Source: Chaetoceros tenuissimus
Taxonomy: Eukaryota > Bacillariophyta > Thalassiosirophyceae > Chaetocerotales > Chaetocerotaceae
Assembly: GCA_021927905.1 (NCBI GenBank)
Contig: BLLK01000052.1
Span: forward strand, 2,501-66,500
DNA length: 64,000 bases
Direction of reading: 5' to 3'
Below are positions 22,502 to 32,442 of this stretch, piece by piece. The notes under the pieces were generated by a model, which saw only the letters and a list, made by a program, of their open reading frames with translations, had not been told where the DNA came from and searched no databases. The position numbers and the translations under genes were made by a program. Within the stretch, counting starts at the first letter, position 1. Each line of letters opens with the position of its first letter.

Positions 22502-23624
22502 TCAGTTGCATCCGTTTCTTCTAGGAACTCTGCATGCACAGCTAGACTTTGGAGCCTTGGTTGCCTTAGGAGGCTTGGTTGTCTTAGTTTCCTTTTCGGA
22601 TGGAGCCTTGGTTGCCTTCAACTTTCTTTCAGTGTGTCCATCTGCAGTAACCTCAATGTCAACAACGTCTACTTCTTCCTTCTTGAGTTTGCGCATCTCT
22701 GGAGACTTGGTTGTCTTGGGAGACTTGGTTGGCTTATCCCAGTAACGATCATAGGAACAAAGTCCAGGAACACAGACAAAGTTCTCATCGTCTTCACAGT
22801 CGACCTTGCAGCGACCATCAAGTTCAGCACAGATGTCGTTCTCAGGGTCTTTCTTCTTACACTGCTCGTCATCCAACCAGGATGGCTCAGAAGATGGAAC
22901 AAAAGATGGAAGAGATGATGGAACAGCAAAAGATGGAAGAGATGATGGACTGTCCGAAGGTACCATAGATGGGACTTCTGTTGTTAATACTTCAAGATTG
23001 ACGGCTCCAATACCAGAACCCCAACCATTTACCATGATATAATAGTCAACACCAGGCTCTGATTGCCAAGAAACCAAACTCAAACAATCAGGTCCACGGC
23101 AATCATTTCCATCAACACATGTGAGGCCATCACAAGATCCAGTGTACACATGAATCATGGTATCGGTCAAAGTAAGATAAGGAAGAACAGTCTCAGCAGT
23201 CATGACTCCTCCAGTACCAGTGACCTTGTACCAAACTGAAGCAGGAGTGCCATTATTACTAAGATATGGAGCACAAGGAGGAAGTGTCACTCCAAATGTA
23301 TCGCTCACTGGCGTGTGTGGTATCAGCTACAATATTAAATGGAAAGGAAGTGATTTCTGTCGCGTCTGCACAGAGATCATTTGCAGGAGGAGGTCCACTT
23401 GTAGCTTCAACTTTACCATCAGAAGTTTTAATAGGCCACTGTCCGATGCTGGTAAGGTATGCAATGGTAGAAGCAGAGGCTCCCTTTGGCCACTCTCCAG
23501 AGCTTCTGAGTTCGCCAAACTCTTTCTGGATTGCTGGAATATCAAAGTTCTCTGCATTGACAGAGGTGTTCATCTTGGCAAGCAGGCCAAGGGTGAGAGC
23601 GAGGGTCTTCATAGGAAATCTCAT
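22502..23624 (-). CDS. Secreted Ser/Pro/Lys-rich protein, one gene with an apparent frameshift
   Basis: The start is ATG 23624, with a signal peptide ending near residue 24 (SVNA). The first frame runs through NDLCADATEI and then goes out of frame. The second frame picks up at VSDTFGVTLPPCAP from about 23308 and runs to the stop at 22502. It contains SVWYKVTGTGG, a Cys-paired segment, a Ser-Pro repeat region and a Lys/Thr/Pro tail (KTTKPPKATKAP). The NDxC...VWYKxxG layout is a bacterial- and diatom-type extracellular beta domain. The break sits at a (CA)3 run at 23313-23318 on the minus strand; one more CA restores a smooth reading. This is therefore a real 2-bp loss or a sequencing slip. Total length would be about 373 aa. 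Function unknown; a wall-associated protein is possible. Confidence 0.7.
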
Positions 23625-24586
23625 TGTTTGAAAGTTGGTTGTATTTCTTGAATTGGAAATATTATAAACACATGTTGATATGTTTTTACTGTTGACTTGA
23701 GTTCTCTCGGAGATTGGAACTTTTCAAATTCCAAAAAAATGGCATATTTTGATGTGAATCAGACATGTTTAGCTTTATGGTATATTCATGACTGTAGGAT
23801 TTTATCTATGTTTTTTTAAAAAACATCTAAGATTGAAGCAAGATCGAAGCATCCTGGACTGGTTTGAGCTGGGCTTGCTGTAACGAAGTGTGTGTAACGA
23901 TATTTATTTGTGAATTGGTGCAGTGATTTGCTTTAGATTCATCTTTTGGCGTGCTCTATTAGCAGCAAATTGTCTTCACGTTGTCAAAAACAAGAATGAT
24001 CGAGTTGCGTTTTGTCAGTGAAAGAGAAGAGAGAACAACAACACATCAGGGAGAGAAAAGAGGAGAAGTAATCTGGTACTTATTCAATGTTGACTAAAAA
24101 GACCAAGTCTCCCATTCGTTCCAGTGACTTTTGTTATCCAGACTTCATCGCGAGTGATAGAAGAAAGACAGCACCATCATTGAAAGAAGTTACAGGTCTT
24201 CATTTCGTGAGAAAGTTACAGCACTATAAACATCGAGAAAGGACAAAACAAGCAAGCTTGTAATCAACTTAAGTGAGATTCTTAGATTAGATTCGTTCAA
24301 AGATGTCAGGTAGTGTCTTGCTTGTGCATAGAACGATAGAAAAGACTATTGGGAGATTCCTTTTTCAGCCATTTATTGCTGCTATAAACTCTCCAAAGAT
24401 ATTACATCCGATATAAGCAATATACTATTTGCCATCGAAGAAGTTTCGGATTTTTTCCTTTCATTTCGTGCTTTCCTTTCAGAGAGAACTTGCTCAAAAA
24501 GAGAGAAAAAAAATGGAACAGGTAGAATTAGGACGACATGATTTCTTAGATATATAAAAGTTATCTGATATAAAAAGAAGTAAATA
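23625..24586. other. Gene-free region, 0.96 kb
   Basis: Promoter side of the secreted-protein gene and 3' flank of the coiled-coil gene. AT-rich; no gene, RNA or repeat supported. Confidence 0.5.
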
Positions 24587-26752
24587 TTATTTCTTCTTTT
24601 CAATATTTGTTTCCCCATTGGTTACCTTTGCATCGCTATCTTCGTCTTCCAATGCAGCCTCCTCCTTCTTTTCAGGCATATAAAGTACTGCATCTGTCTT
24701 TTCTTTTTCCTTTCCATCTCCATTCTCTTGACCTTCCTTCTTGACTTTTTCAGACAATATATCCCCATTGCTTGTCTCTCCATCAGTTGTATCTTTACCA
24801 TCCTCTTCCTTATTCAGTATTAGCGACGTAATGTCTTCATCGTCCTCTTCTTCAATGTGCTTATTCACATTCCTCTTCATCAAAAGACGCAATGGGAAAA
24901 AGAACCATACTACACGAAATGGTAATACCATCAAGAACCATATGAAACTCAAAATGTGATACTTGAATCTATACACAGTCACGAATGCCACAATGTAGCC
25001 GAGAAAAGTGATAAAGGAACTCGCATCCTTTTCTATATCTGCAAGAAATTCCATCGCATAGTTTGCACCATTGGAATGCAAGTCTTTGGAAATAAGAAAA
25101 GCCTTAAGTGCTCCAGCCTGTTTCTCCATAGTCTTGCATGCACATACAAACATTTCTTGCGATGCAACGATCCATTTTTCTTCAAGAATCTCCAAACCCT
25201 GTTCGACTTTGACAATCGATGGGACGATGACTTTTACATTCATCAATGTCAAGAGTGGAACAATGTGCTGGATGTAGAAAGGCCGAATCTGTTCTTGATA
25301 GAATGGAAGTAACTTGGTATCAACAATTTCCTTTCCATGTTCTTCATAGAGAGCATAAGCTTTCGCACGATATGGCGCAACAGCAACCTTGACATCTTTC
25401 CAAACAATCTCCGACTTTGCTTTTACTGCAATTATACCTCGATCAAACTTCTCACTCAAGTCCAACTTCACTTCTTCATAAAATGCTCTCGAATCCAAAA
25501 GTATCATGGTGGTATTGACATAGGTCTGTTGCTTATGAATTCCTTTCCAATATTCTACTTCCAACAGGGCATCCTCAAGATCCTGCTTCAAATTCGTATT
25601 CTCATTTGTAAAGGAAGTAGTCTCATCTCTAAGTTCTTCTTCTAAAATCTCAATCTGTTTGAGTTTCCCTGACAGGATAGTATTATGATATGCTTCTTTA
25701 TCTTTGGCATCCTCATGACATTTTTCAATCTCCTTTTGCAATTGTGTAATTTTCGCATCAGCTGCATTGGTCATTTCTTCCATTTGCTGTACACATTCCA
25801 TTTCTACAGCTTTGATTTTATGCTCCGCTTGTTTCTGTACATCAATGACAAGTGCTTCAGTATTCAAAAGTTGCTCTTCAAGAGTCTGTTCCAAATCAAA
25901 TACCCGTTTATTCGATGCATCTTCCAAATCATAAATTTCTTGTTGATGTTCAGTCTGGATATCTTCAATAGTCTTGTTGTGAAGTTTGTACAAATCTTGA
26001 ATAGTTAACTTGTATTGAGTTTCCATATCGAGCAATTGTTGTGTATAATTTCCAATCAATGCTTCGGTTTCCTTCTTTACAGAATCTTTATGCAATTGCA
26101 TATCCTGTGCATTTTTCATAAGACTCTCTTTGGCCTGTTTGACCACCATGTCCGCATTGTCTCTTGCATCTTGAATCAATACTTGAGCTTGTGCTTCATA
26201 TTCTTGACGTTGCAGTTCAGTGAAGTTTTGCATATCTTGTAACTGTACTTCAGTCGAGTTTTCCAATGTAGATAATTTCAATTCATATTCCTCAGACTGT
26301 TGGTTTAAAAGTCGATCGGTCATGAGTTTGACAGCTTGTACTTCCACAGTTGCATTTTTCGCTTTTTCTAATGCAGTCTTTAAATCCGATTGACAATTCT
26401 CTTGAAGTGTTTTCAAGAGTATAATTTGATCCTGAGCTTCATTTCTCTCTTCAATAGCCGCATCCCGTTCTTCCGTCGAGATAATGACTGCTTTGGCCAT
26501 GATTTCATTACAAGTAATGGGAGCCGGTTCTTTACCAGGTTCAAGAGCAGTGACTGTTCCTGTAGCATCGGCATTGAGTTGATCATCTATTTTATTACCA
26601 TTGTTAGTAGAAGTAGAAGTCAATTCATTCTTCTTGTCGTTGTGAAAGAGTTTTCTTCCGAGTGAGATTCCATTCGCTTCTTCGGAAAGAACGACAACGA
26701 GTCCAATAAAAAACAGCAATTGACGGATCTTGTGATTGAAGTGAGTCTTCAT
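24587..26752 (-). CDS. Signal-peptide coiled-coil membrane protein
   Basis: 721 aa without introns. It starts with a hydrophobic signal (residues 10-28, LLFFIGLVVVLSEEANG). A long coiled coil from about 85 to 420 is rich in Glu, Gln and Lys heptads. A middle domain (430-600) resembles amphipathic-helix lipid-associated segments (VWKDVKVAVAPYRAKAYALYEEHG). A hydrophobic hairpin lies near 595-640 (FITFLGYIVAFVTVYRF, FIWFLMVLPFRVVWFFFP), followed by an acidic and lysine-rich tail ending EKKK. This suggests a protein with a luminal coiled coil, two membrane passes and a cytosolic tail, possibly in the ER. No named family recognised; a membrane tether or organising role is only a guess. Confidence 0.8.
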   Translation of the reverse strand: MKTHFNHKIRQLLFFIGLVVVLSEEANGISLGRKLFHNDKKNELTSTSTNNGNKIDDQLNADATGTVTALEPGKEPAPITCNEIMAKAVIISTEERDAAIEERNEAQDQIILLKTLQENCQSDLKTALEKAKNATVEVQAVKLMTDRLLNQQSEEYELKLSTLENSTEVQLQDMQNFTELQRQEYEAQAQVLIQDARDNADMVVKQAKESLMKNAQDMQLHKDSVKKETEALIGNYTQQLLDMETQYKLTIQDLYKLHNKTIEDIQTEHQQEIYDLEDASNKRVFDLEQTLEEQLLNTEALVIDVQKQAEHKIKAVEMECVQQMEEMTNAADAKITQLQKEIEKCHEDAKDKEAYHNTILSGKLKQIEILEEELRDETTSFTNENTNLKQDLEDALLEVEYWKGIHKQQTYVNTTMILLDSRAFYEEVKLDLSEKFDRGIIAVKAKSEIVWKDVKVAVAPYRAKAYALYEEHGKEIVDTKLLPFYQEQIRPFYIQHIVPLLTLMNVKVIVPSIVKVEQGLEILEEKWIVASQEMFVCACKTMEKQAGALKAFLISKDLHSNGANYAMEFLADIEKDASSFITFLGYIVAFVTVYRFKYHILSFIWFLMVLPFRVVWFFFPLRLLMKRNVNKHIEEEDDEDITSLILNKEEDGKDTTDGETSNGDILSEKVKKEGQENGDGKEKEKTDAVLYMPEKKEEAALEDEDSDAKVTNGETNIEKKK

Positions 26753-27218
26753 TGCTTGGCTTGTTGACTTCGAGATAGTGGCAGAAGAAGTAGTAGTCCC
26801 TCTAGTGGTACTATCTTTCTATCTCTATCTTCCTTTTCACAATGAGAAGAATGAAGGAACCGTTGTAACATGCTTTTTTTGTGATGTGTGGAGCTCCATC
26901 GAATAAGAAGCCTACGTACGTACGTGTTGTACTTACATATATATCTTCAATACTGACTCAGTACATACTCTGATAATTGTCGTAGAAATGAGTCTATCCC
27001 ATCTAAATCAATAAAAATTTGAAATTATAGCTGTTGAACCAAGGGATTGCCTTCACAAGACTCTACACATCTGAGAAAGGCGATGATGGTAATGAATGAT
27101 AAATATGCTCATCACTATTGCTACTCTTTATTGGAATCATTGCTGATCACATCTCTTTTCAACATTAAACTCGACTTGACTATACCACTCTACTATCTAT
27201 CCCCCAATTGTATTCAAG
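26753..27218. promoter_or_regulatory. Divergent promoter region
   Basis: 466 bp between two genes transcribed outward, so it should hold both promoters. A short ACGT run (CCTACGTACGTACGTG, about 26910-26925) is the only patterned element. No gene seen. Confidence 0.4.
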
Positions 27219-28145
27219 ATGCCAAAGTCAAAAAACATTCTCTCTAAACTAAAGAATAAACTCAAGAAAAAGAAATCTTCAAAGCCAATCCACAATGAAG
27301 AACAGGACAACATTACACAAGCATCCACCATTGATTCACCAGAACAAACACTCAACAAAGTCATTGGACCACACATTCACTATGAATCTTCGAAAATATC
27401 ACAAATTCATTCGGATTCTTATCTCAATGATACAAGAAGATTACAATCTCTCGCAGATCAAACTGATGATGAACGTTCTGTTCGTAGTGAAGATAGTGAT
27501 GAAGATAGTGAAGCTCTTCAACAATTATATGATACCGCTTTGGAATCCTTTACTTCTCCACAAATGAAACTCTTACAGGAGAATGATGAACATCGACAAG
27601 CTATCAGAGATCACAAGAGGAAATTGAAAGAGGGCACTGCAGCGGATAAACTCTTGAATAAATTACTAGGGAGGAAAATGGAAGATAGTTTGGAAGAGGA
27701 TTATGAAACCTTTGTCGTTCCGAAATTGAGTCAGGGTGAAAAGAATAAACATCGTCATTTCTTTCGTCAATTGGATGGAGATGATGATACCACTGTTAAA
27801 TCTTCTGTAAAGGAAGGAGCAGGGCAAGTAGTTTGCAGTGACAACTCTGTTGCAGCGAGTATGAAAAGTAATAAAGAAGACGAAGAAGAGCAGAGTGTAC
27901 ATACCCACAACAGTCGATCGACTCGCAACAGTCGAACCACCAATGGGGAACAATCTACTGCATATGATCAATCGACGACTTATACGGAACATACAAATGC
28001 TACCTCTTCGACTTCCTTTTTCAAACGAATGTATTGTGCTTGTAATGGATCAGGACAACAGATTGAAGATGATACTACTACTGTGAAGGAAGTCAAGATT
28101 CATCCTGTTGCCAGAGTTTACCACATTGAACATAAGGATATGTAG
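27219..28145 (+). CDS. Charged, low-complexity orphan protein
   Basis: 308 aa, one exon. The N-terminus is strongly basic (KLKNKLKKKKSSK), then come an acidic Ser/Asp/Glu region near 90-105, a helical Lys/Glu stretch and a Ser/Thr/Arg-rich region. Near residue 270 is FFKRMYCACNG. No domain recognised. It is likely disordered with cytoplasmic or nuclear location. The last 230 bases of coding sequence and the 3' flank were copied to 30771-31030, which ties this gene to the neighbouring LRR duplications. Confidence 0.75.
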   Translation: MPKSKNILSKLKNKLKKKKSSKPIHNEEQDNITQASTIDSPEQTLNKVIGPHIHYESSKISQIHSDSYLNDTRRLQSLADQTDDERSVRSEDSDEDSEALQQLYDTALESFTSPQMKLLQENDEHRQAIRDHKRKLKEGTAADKLLNKLLGRKMEDSLEEDYETFVVPKLSQGEKNKHRHFFRQLDGDDDTTVKSSVKEGAGQVVCSDNSVAASMKSNKEDEEEQSVHTHNSRSTRNSRTTNGEQSTAYDQSTTYTEHTNATSSTSFFKRMYCACNGSGQQIEDDTTTVKEVKIHPVARVYHIEHKDM

Positions 28146-28295
28146 AGTTTGAGGTAGAGTTGAGGTAGGAGGGGTGACTATGGATCTAGACTACGTAGGC
28201 TAGATAGGAAAGGAAAAGTATGATAATATAACGATATTTATGTCTATAAATTGTTTATAAGAAAAAGTGTGGATGAACGCACAACTCCATGTACT

Positions 28296-29105
28296 CTAGA
28301 AATTGAACTTCTTGGAAAAGTAATCTCTCACAATCTCCATCTCCGATAGATCGGCATAAGGATTTTCCTTTAGGTATCTAGACGGAGTGATTCCGATTTC
28401 GTTCTTTTCATTAAAAGCTTTCAAGCCTTTTTCTTCAATGATACCGTAAATTACTTCTTTGAGAGGTTCATAGGAAGAGCAGGCTCTGTGTAGTGCATAG
28501 GTATCATCGGCATTGATGTTCTTGATCCAAGTGATAGGGTAAGTTTGTGTGTTGGTTTCAGACAGAGCAAATTCTGCAAGCTTAGTATCATCAATACAAT
28601 CGTTATCAAGCTCTGTCTCTTGTGGAACTTGAAGGATACTCAAATTTTTGTTACTAGCAAATGCACTGCTTCGAATTTCTCTACAACTTGGTGGAACGAA
28701 GACGCATGACAGATTACAACAACCGAAAGCATTCATTTCGACGCATACCAACCCTAAGCCTAAGTTGACATGAACTAACTGTTTGCAGCAATAGAAAGCA
28801 TGGTCTTTGATTTTAGTAACTGTATTTGCAAAGATAACCTTCTTGAGTCCATGACATCCTCCAAAAGTAGTATGTGGAATGACTGTGACGCCTTCTTCAA
28901 CAATTACTTGCTCCCATGACAAACGTTCATTTATATATTCCTTACATTCAAAGGACAAGTGATTGAATTTCTCTTTTGCAGTCAATTTGGTGTTTTTTAA
29001 TTGATCCCAGACAACAGTAAACTCGAAGTGTAGATCTTGATTGTATAGTTCCTTTGACCCATCATAGAATAGAGTCAAAAGACCGTCCACTAATTTGGTT
29101 CTCAT
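28296..29105 (-). CDS. BspA-like LRR protein (LRR_5 type), minus-strand lineage, unit 1
   Basis: 269 aa. It opens MRTKLVDGLLTLFYDGSK, then about four leucine-rich repeats of BspA / Treponema type: EGVTVIPHTTFGGCHGLKKV, TVTKIKDHAFYCCKQLVHV and a third repeat containing FVPPSCREIRSSAF. The C-terminal 70 residues (YALHRACSS...NEIGITPSRYLKENPY) look like degenerate ankyrin repeats. No signal peptide, so intracellular. The role is likely protein binding. It is head-to-head with the plus-strand LRR gene at 29604 across about 500 bp, and it is one of three such minus-strand paralogues here. Confidence 0.85.
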   Translation of the reverse strand: MRTKLVDGLLTLFYDGSKELYNQDLHFEFTVVWDQLKNTKLTAKEKFNHLSFECKEYINERLSWEQVIVEEGVTVIPHTTFGGCHGLKKVIFANTVTKIKDHAFYCCKQLVHVNLGLGLVCVEMNAFGCCNLSCVFVPPSCREIRSSAFASNKNLSILQVPQETELDNDCIDDTKLAEFALSETNTQTYPITWIKNINADDTYALHRACSSYEPLKEVIYGIIEEKGLKAFNEKNEIGITPSRYLKENPYADLSEMEIVRDYFSKKFNF

Positions 29106-29440
29106 TATTCTGTTAATTGATTAAGAGAATGCAGACAGCTTGAAATAATGAGAGCAGATGATAGAATCAAAAAAATAAATTGCAGTAGAATCTGTCAGAA
29201 AATATAATTGTGTCTCTACAATCAGTCGAAATGATTCAGCCACTATCTTCATTTTGATTATCCAAGATCGACGATTAATCAGTCGAAATGCATCAATTGG
29301 GTCTCAAGGTTGCAGACTATTTTTGGCAAGAAGTAATTAAAAGATAGTAATAAAAGGATAATTAGCCATGAATCATGAAGCACTTCAAGGCAAGTGGTCG
29401 TTCAAGATGTTGTTTTGTTTGGTTTTGTGAATTCATGAAC

Positions 29441-29493
29441 GGCGGTTATCTTTGGGCAGTTATTGGTTGATGTTTGGGTTCTCAAAAATCTAC
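29441..29493. promoter_or_regulatory. Conserved bidirectional promoter block, LRR pair 1
   Basis: GGCGGTTATC followed by GGTTGATGTTTGGGTTCTC and AAAAATCTAC. The core GTTGATGTTYGGGTTCTC recurs at the same relative place in the other two LRR gene pairs, about 110-190 bp from the plus-strand start. Confidence 0.6.
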
Positions 29494-29603
29494 ACAATAA
29501 TGAGAAAAGATACGAGAAGTGTATACTATATGTTAGATAGAATTAAAGTCTATCGTATCCTATTTCCAAAAGACTCTGACCATTGAACCCTATCTTCTTG
29601 AAT

Positions 29604-30395
29604 ATGAGGGTTCAAACGGAGGAGTGGCGGCGATTCATTCCCGGAGTGCGAATGTACAAAGGCAAAAAGACTTACTTTTGCAATCGAGAGAAAATTTGGG
29701 AAAAAATACAATTGTTGTTGGGTGAAGAGGAAAGAGATTCGTTGGAAGTCATCATCGTTCTACCAGGAGTTGAAGTGATTCCTGTACATGCTTTCTCTGA
29801 TTGTACAAATGTCAAGACTGTCATCATGAGTGATACAGTGAAGAGAATTGAAATGTGTGCTTTCTTTGATTGCAGGAATCTTGTACTTATTAAACTATCG
29901 AAAAATCTGGAATACATTGAAATTGAGGCATTCTGCTGCTGTTTGTCATTGATGTCGATCTTTATTCCGCCATCTTGTAGAGAGATTGAAGACGGTGCAT
30001 TTTGTTCCTGTACAAAATTGATTATCTTGAGTCTTCCTCAACACACACAACTTGGTATAGATGTGATAAGAGGTACAGCATTAATTCAAGCATCTCCATT
30101 TGAAACAGATAAATATGGTAATTATGACCAAGATGACGTCAACGAATGGATTAAAACCTTAAATCAAGATGAGGAACTCGCTCTTCATCGCGAATGTGCA
30201 TCCATGGAACCTTCCAAAGATAACATTTATGAAATCATCAAGCATCGAGGTCTTCCATCTATTTATGTCACGAATCAGATTGGTCTTACAGCGTTTGAGT
30301 ATTTGGAAAAGAATCCATATACTGATATTGAAATTAACGAGCACAAGCTGATTAAAAGACTTGTTCTTGATCTGATGGGAGAAATCAATGCTTGA
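29604..30395 (+). CDS. BspA-like LRR protein, plus-strand lineage, unit 1
   Basis: 263 aa from ATG 29604. An upstream in-frame TTG exists, but the paralogues all begin MRVQTEEWRRF. The N-terminal cap is MRVQTEEWRRFIPGVRMYKG. Repeats follow: LPGVEVIPVHAFSDCTNVKT, TVKRIEMCAFFDCRNLVLIK, NLEYIEIEAFCCCLSLMSIF and PPSCREIEDGAFCSCTKL. The ankyrin-like C-terminal cap ends YLEKNPYTDIEINEHKL. Same fold as the minus-strand lineage but a distinct N-terminal cap. The Cys richness of the repeats is notable. No membrane or export signal. Confidence 0.88.
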   Translation: MRVQTEEWRRFIPGVRMYKGKKTYFCNREKIWEKIQLLLGEEERDSLEVIIVLPGVEVIPVHAFSDCTNVKTVIMSDTVKRIEMCAFFDCRNLVLIKLSKNLEYIEIEAFCCCLSLMSIFIPPSCREIEDGAFCSCTKLIILSLPQHTQLGIDVIRGTALIQASPFETDKYGNYDQDDVNEWIKTLNQDEELALHRECASMEPSKDNIYEIIKHRGLPSIYVTNQIGLTAFEYLEKNPYTDIEINEHKLIKRLVLDLMGEINA

Positions 30396-30428
30396 ATTGA
30401 AGACTTTGGTATCGTCGATGATTAGGTC

Positions 30429-30689
30429 TATTATGACCAAATCAATGATTGGATCCAAAATCGGCATGTTGATGACAAGTTCGCTCTACATCGAGTCTGT
30501 TTCTCGGATAATCCTCTTGTAGAAGATATGCATGAAATAGTGAAACGAGAAGGTCTTGCAGCTTTGAAGAAACCAGACTCTGTCGGAATTACACCATCAA
30601 AGTATTTAGCTGAGAACCCCTTTACGGAATTGAAAGAGCAGGAGATTATCAAGCGTTACATAAATGAGATGATGGGTGAAGTAGTCTAG
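30429..30689 (+). pseudogene. Orphan C-terminal fragment of a plus-strand LRR gene
   Basis: An open frame without a start codon encodes about 86 residues (YYDQINDWIQNRHVDDKFAL ... GEVV) that match the C-terminal cap of the gene at 32443. Its 3' flank also matches that gene's. It sits 33 bp after the stop of the gene at 29604, which has its own C-terminal cap. It is either a leftover from a lost copy or, less likely, an alternative terminal exon. Confidence 0.8.
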
Positions 30690-30770
30690 ATAAAGTAAAA
30701 AAGGAACAAACAAAAGGGGAGGATAATATTAATAACATCAAGCAACTTTGGTCAATGTAATCCTTTGTTA

Positions 30771-31030
30771 GTAGATCGACTCGCAATAGTCGAACCACCA
30801 ACGGGAGAACAATCTACTGCATATGATCAATTGACTACATATACGGAACATACAAATGCTACCTCGTCGACTTCCTTTTTCAAACGAATGTATTGTGCTT
30901 GTAACAGATTGAAGATGATATTGCTACCGTGAAGCGTTGACCATAAGGATATGTATAGTTAGAGGTAGGGATAGGGATGCTGCTTGAGGTAGGGATGATA
31001 TAAGGGTTGTCTATGGATCTAGACTACGTT
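30771..31030 (+). pseudogene. Duplicated 3' end of the charged orphan gene
   Basis: The sequence matches 27913-28198 (3' coding end and flank of the gene at 27219), with small deletions, including loss of about 40 bases before its stop region. No start or intact frame. It marks the left edge of the second LRR duplication unit. Confidence 0.85.
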
Positions 31031-31089
31031 TTGTTTCAATGCAAAACTTTCTTAGGTTAATAGGAAGTTAAAACGAATCCCATGTACTC

Positions 31090-31971
31090 TTAGAAATTGA
31101 ACTTCTTGGAAAAGTAATCTCTCAAAAGCTCCATGTCGGATAGATCTGTATGTGGATTCTCTTTTAGATGTGTTGATGGAGAGATGTCAATCTCATTCTT
31201 TTGGCTGAAACCTTTGAAGCCACTTTCTTCATGGAAGTCATAGATATCTTCCTTGAGAGGTCGACAGGAAGCACAAGCTCTATGCAGTACATAGGTATCA
31301 CCAGCATTAATGTTCTTGACCCATGCGTTTACTCTTTCAGTATCATATGCTACTTCTTGTATGTCTGTCATAGTACCTGGTCCATAACGAGAATTATAAT
31401 GAGTATAATGAAAATTTCTACCTTCTTTGAATTGACGTGGGGCAAGTTGAAGAAGTTTTGTGGCTTTAATGCAATCGTAACCGATTTCTACATCGTGTGG
31501 AACAGTAAAGATCAGCAAATTTTTATTCTTAGCAAATGCTCCACTTGAAATTTCTCTACAGCTTGGTGGAAAGAAAACGCTTGAGAGATTACATCTGCGA
31601 AATGCGCCACTACCAATATATTCCAAATTGACTGATAACTTGATATAGATCAGATTCCAGCATTTGCTAAATGCCCGTTTTTCAATACGAATAACAGTAT
31701 CGGCAAAGATAACTCTCTTGATATTCTTACATTGAGCAAAAGTACCCAGTGGAATGACTTCGACGTCATCCTCAATTATTACTTGCTCCCATGACCAGCG
31801 TTCTTTCCAGTATTTCTTGCATTCGTCAGAAAGTAGATTCCATTGCTCTTGTGTTTCTTCAGTCAGGAAAGGAAATTGTCTATTTTTTTCGGTATAGAGA
31901 TTTGCATTGAATAGATTCTTTGACCCATCATAGAAAAGAGTCAAGAGACCATCAACTACTTCAGTTCTCAT
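31090..31971 (-). CDS. BspA-like LRR protein, minus-strand lineage, unit 2
   Basis: 293 aa, the longest of the three minus-strand paralogues. It opens MRTEVVDGLLTLFYDGSKNL; repeats include DDVEVIPLGTFAQCKNIKRV, TVIRIEKRAFSKCWNLIYIK and NLEYIGSGAFRRC. An extra Tyr/His-rich insert (FHYTHYNSRYGPGTM) lies between the repeats and the ankyrin-like cap. The cap reads AGDTYVLHRACASCRPLKED and ends with the family's FSKKFNF. Head-to-head with the gene at 32443. Confidence 0.85.
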   Translation of the reverse strand: MRTEVVDGLLTLFYDGSKNLFNANLYTEKNRQFPFLTEETQEQWNLLSDECKKYWKERWSWEQVIIEDDVEVIPLGTFAQCKNIKRVIFADTVIRIEKRAFSKCWNLIYIKLSVNLEYIGSGAFRRCNLSSVFFPPSCREISSGAFAKNKNLLIFTVPHDVEIGYDCIKATKLLQLAPRQFKEGRNFHYTHYNSRYGPGTMTDIQEVAYDTERVNAWVKNINAGDTYVLHRACASCRPLKEDIYDFHEESGFKGFSQKNEIDISPSTHLKENPHTDLSDMELLRDYFSKKFNF

Positions 31972-32260
31972 TATTATTGAAACGATTCATAACTAATTAT
32001 GCTTTATTTGACAGCTGAATTTTATAGAGTAGCTGATAGAAGCTTATCAATAAATTGTAGTACTCAGAGGAGTCTGTCGGAATTTATCATCGTGTCTACT
32101 TCTGTCAAAATAATTCAACAAAGTCACGATCTTCATCTAGTCAAAAGATATCAATTTAAACAAGAAAAAGTTTGCTGTTATCATAGAAGTAATTCAACAA
32201 GCGGCAACTTTTCGTATTTTTGTGAGCAAGGTATGTGACGGTTAACTTCTGACCGTTAGA

Positions 32261-32287
32261 GGTTGATGTTCGGGTTCTCAAAATGCC
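32261..32287. promoter_or_regulatory. Conserved bidirectional promoter block, LRR pair 2
   Basis: GGTTGATGTTCGGGTTCTCA followed by AAATGCC, preceded by GTGACGGTTAACTTC. This is the most diverged of the three copies, but the 18-base core is kept apart from one T-to-C change. Confidence 0.6.
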
Positions 32288-32442
32288 AACGTGTGGAGAA
32301 GGAGAGTGAAAAAAGAGACGTTCATGAGAATACCGAACATAAAATATATGCGAAGAAGGAGTACAAAATACACATTAGTACATCATAAACTATCGCATCT
32401 TTATTTCTCAATTGACCTTCACTGCTTTTTTGTCAAATAAAT

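Noticed and set aside
22472-23042. Several plus-strand open frames over the secreted-protein gene
   Set aside because: They are antisense to a low-complexity Ser/Pro/Lys coding region and have no start context or domain.
25337-26665. Plus-strand Phe/Ile-rich open frames opposite the coiled-coil gene
   Set aside because: Mirror images of Glu/Lys-rich coiled-coil codons, a usual antisense artefact.
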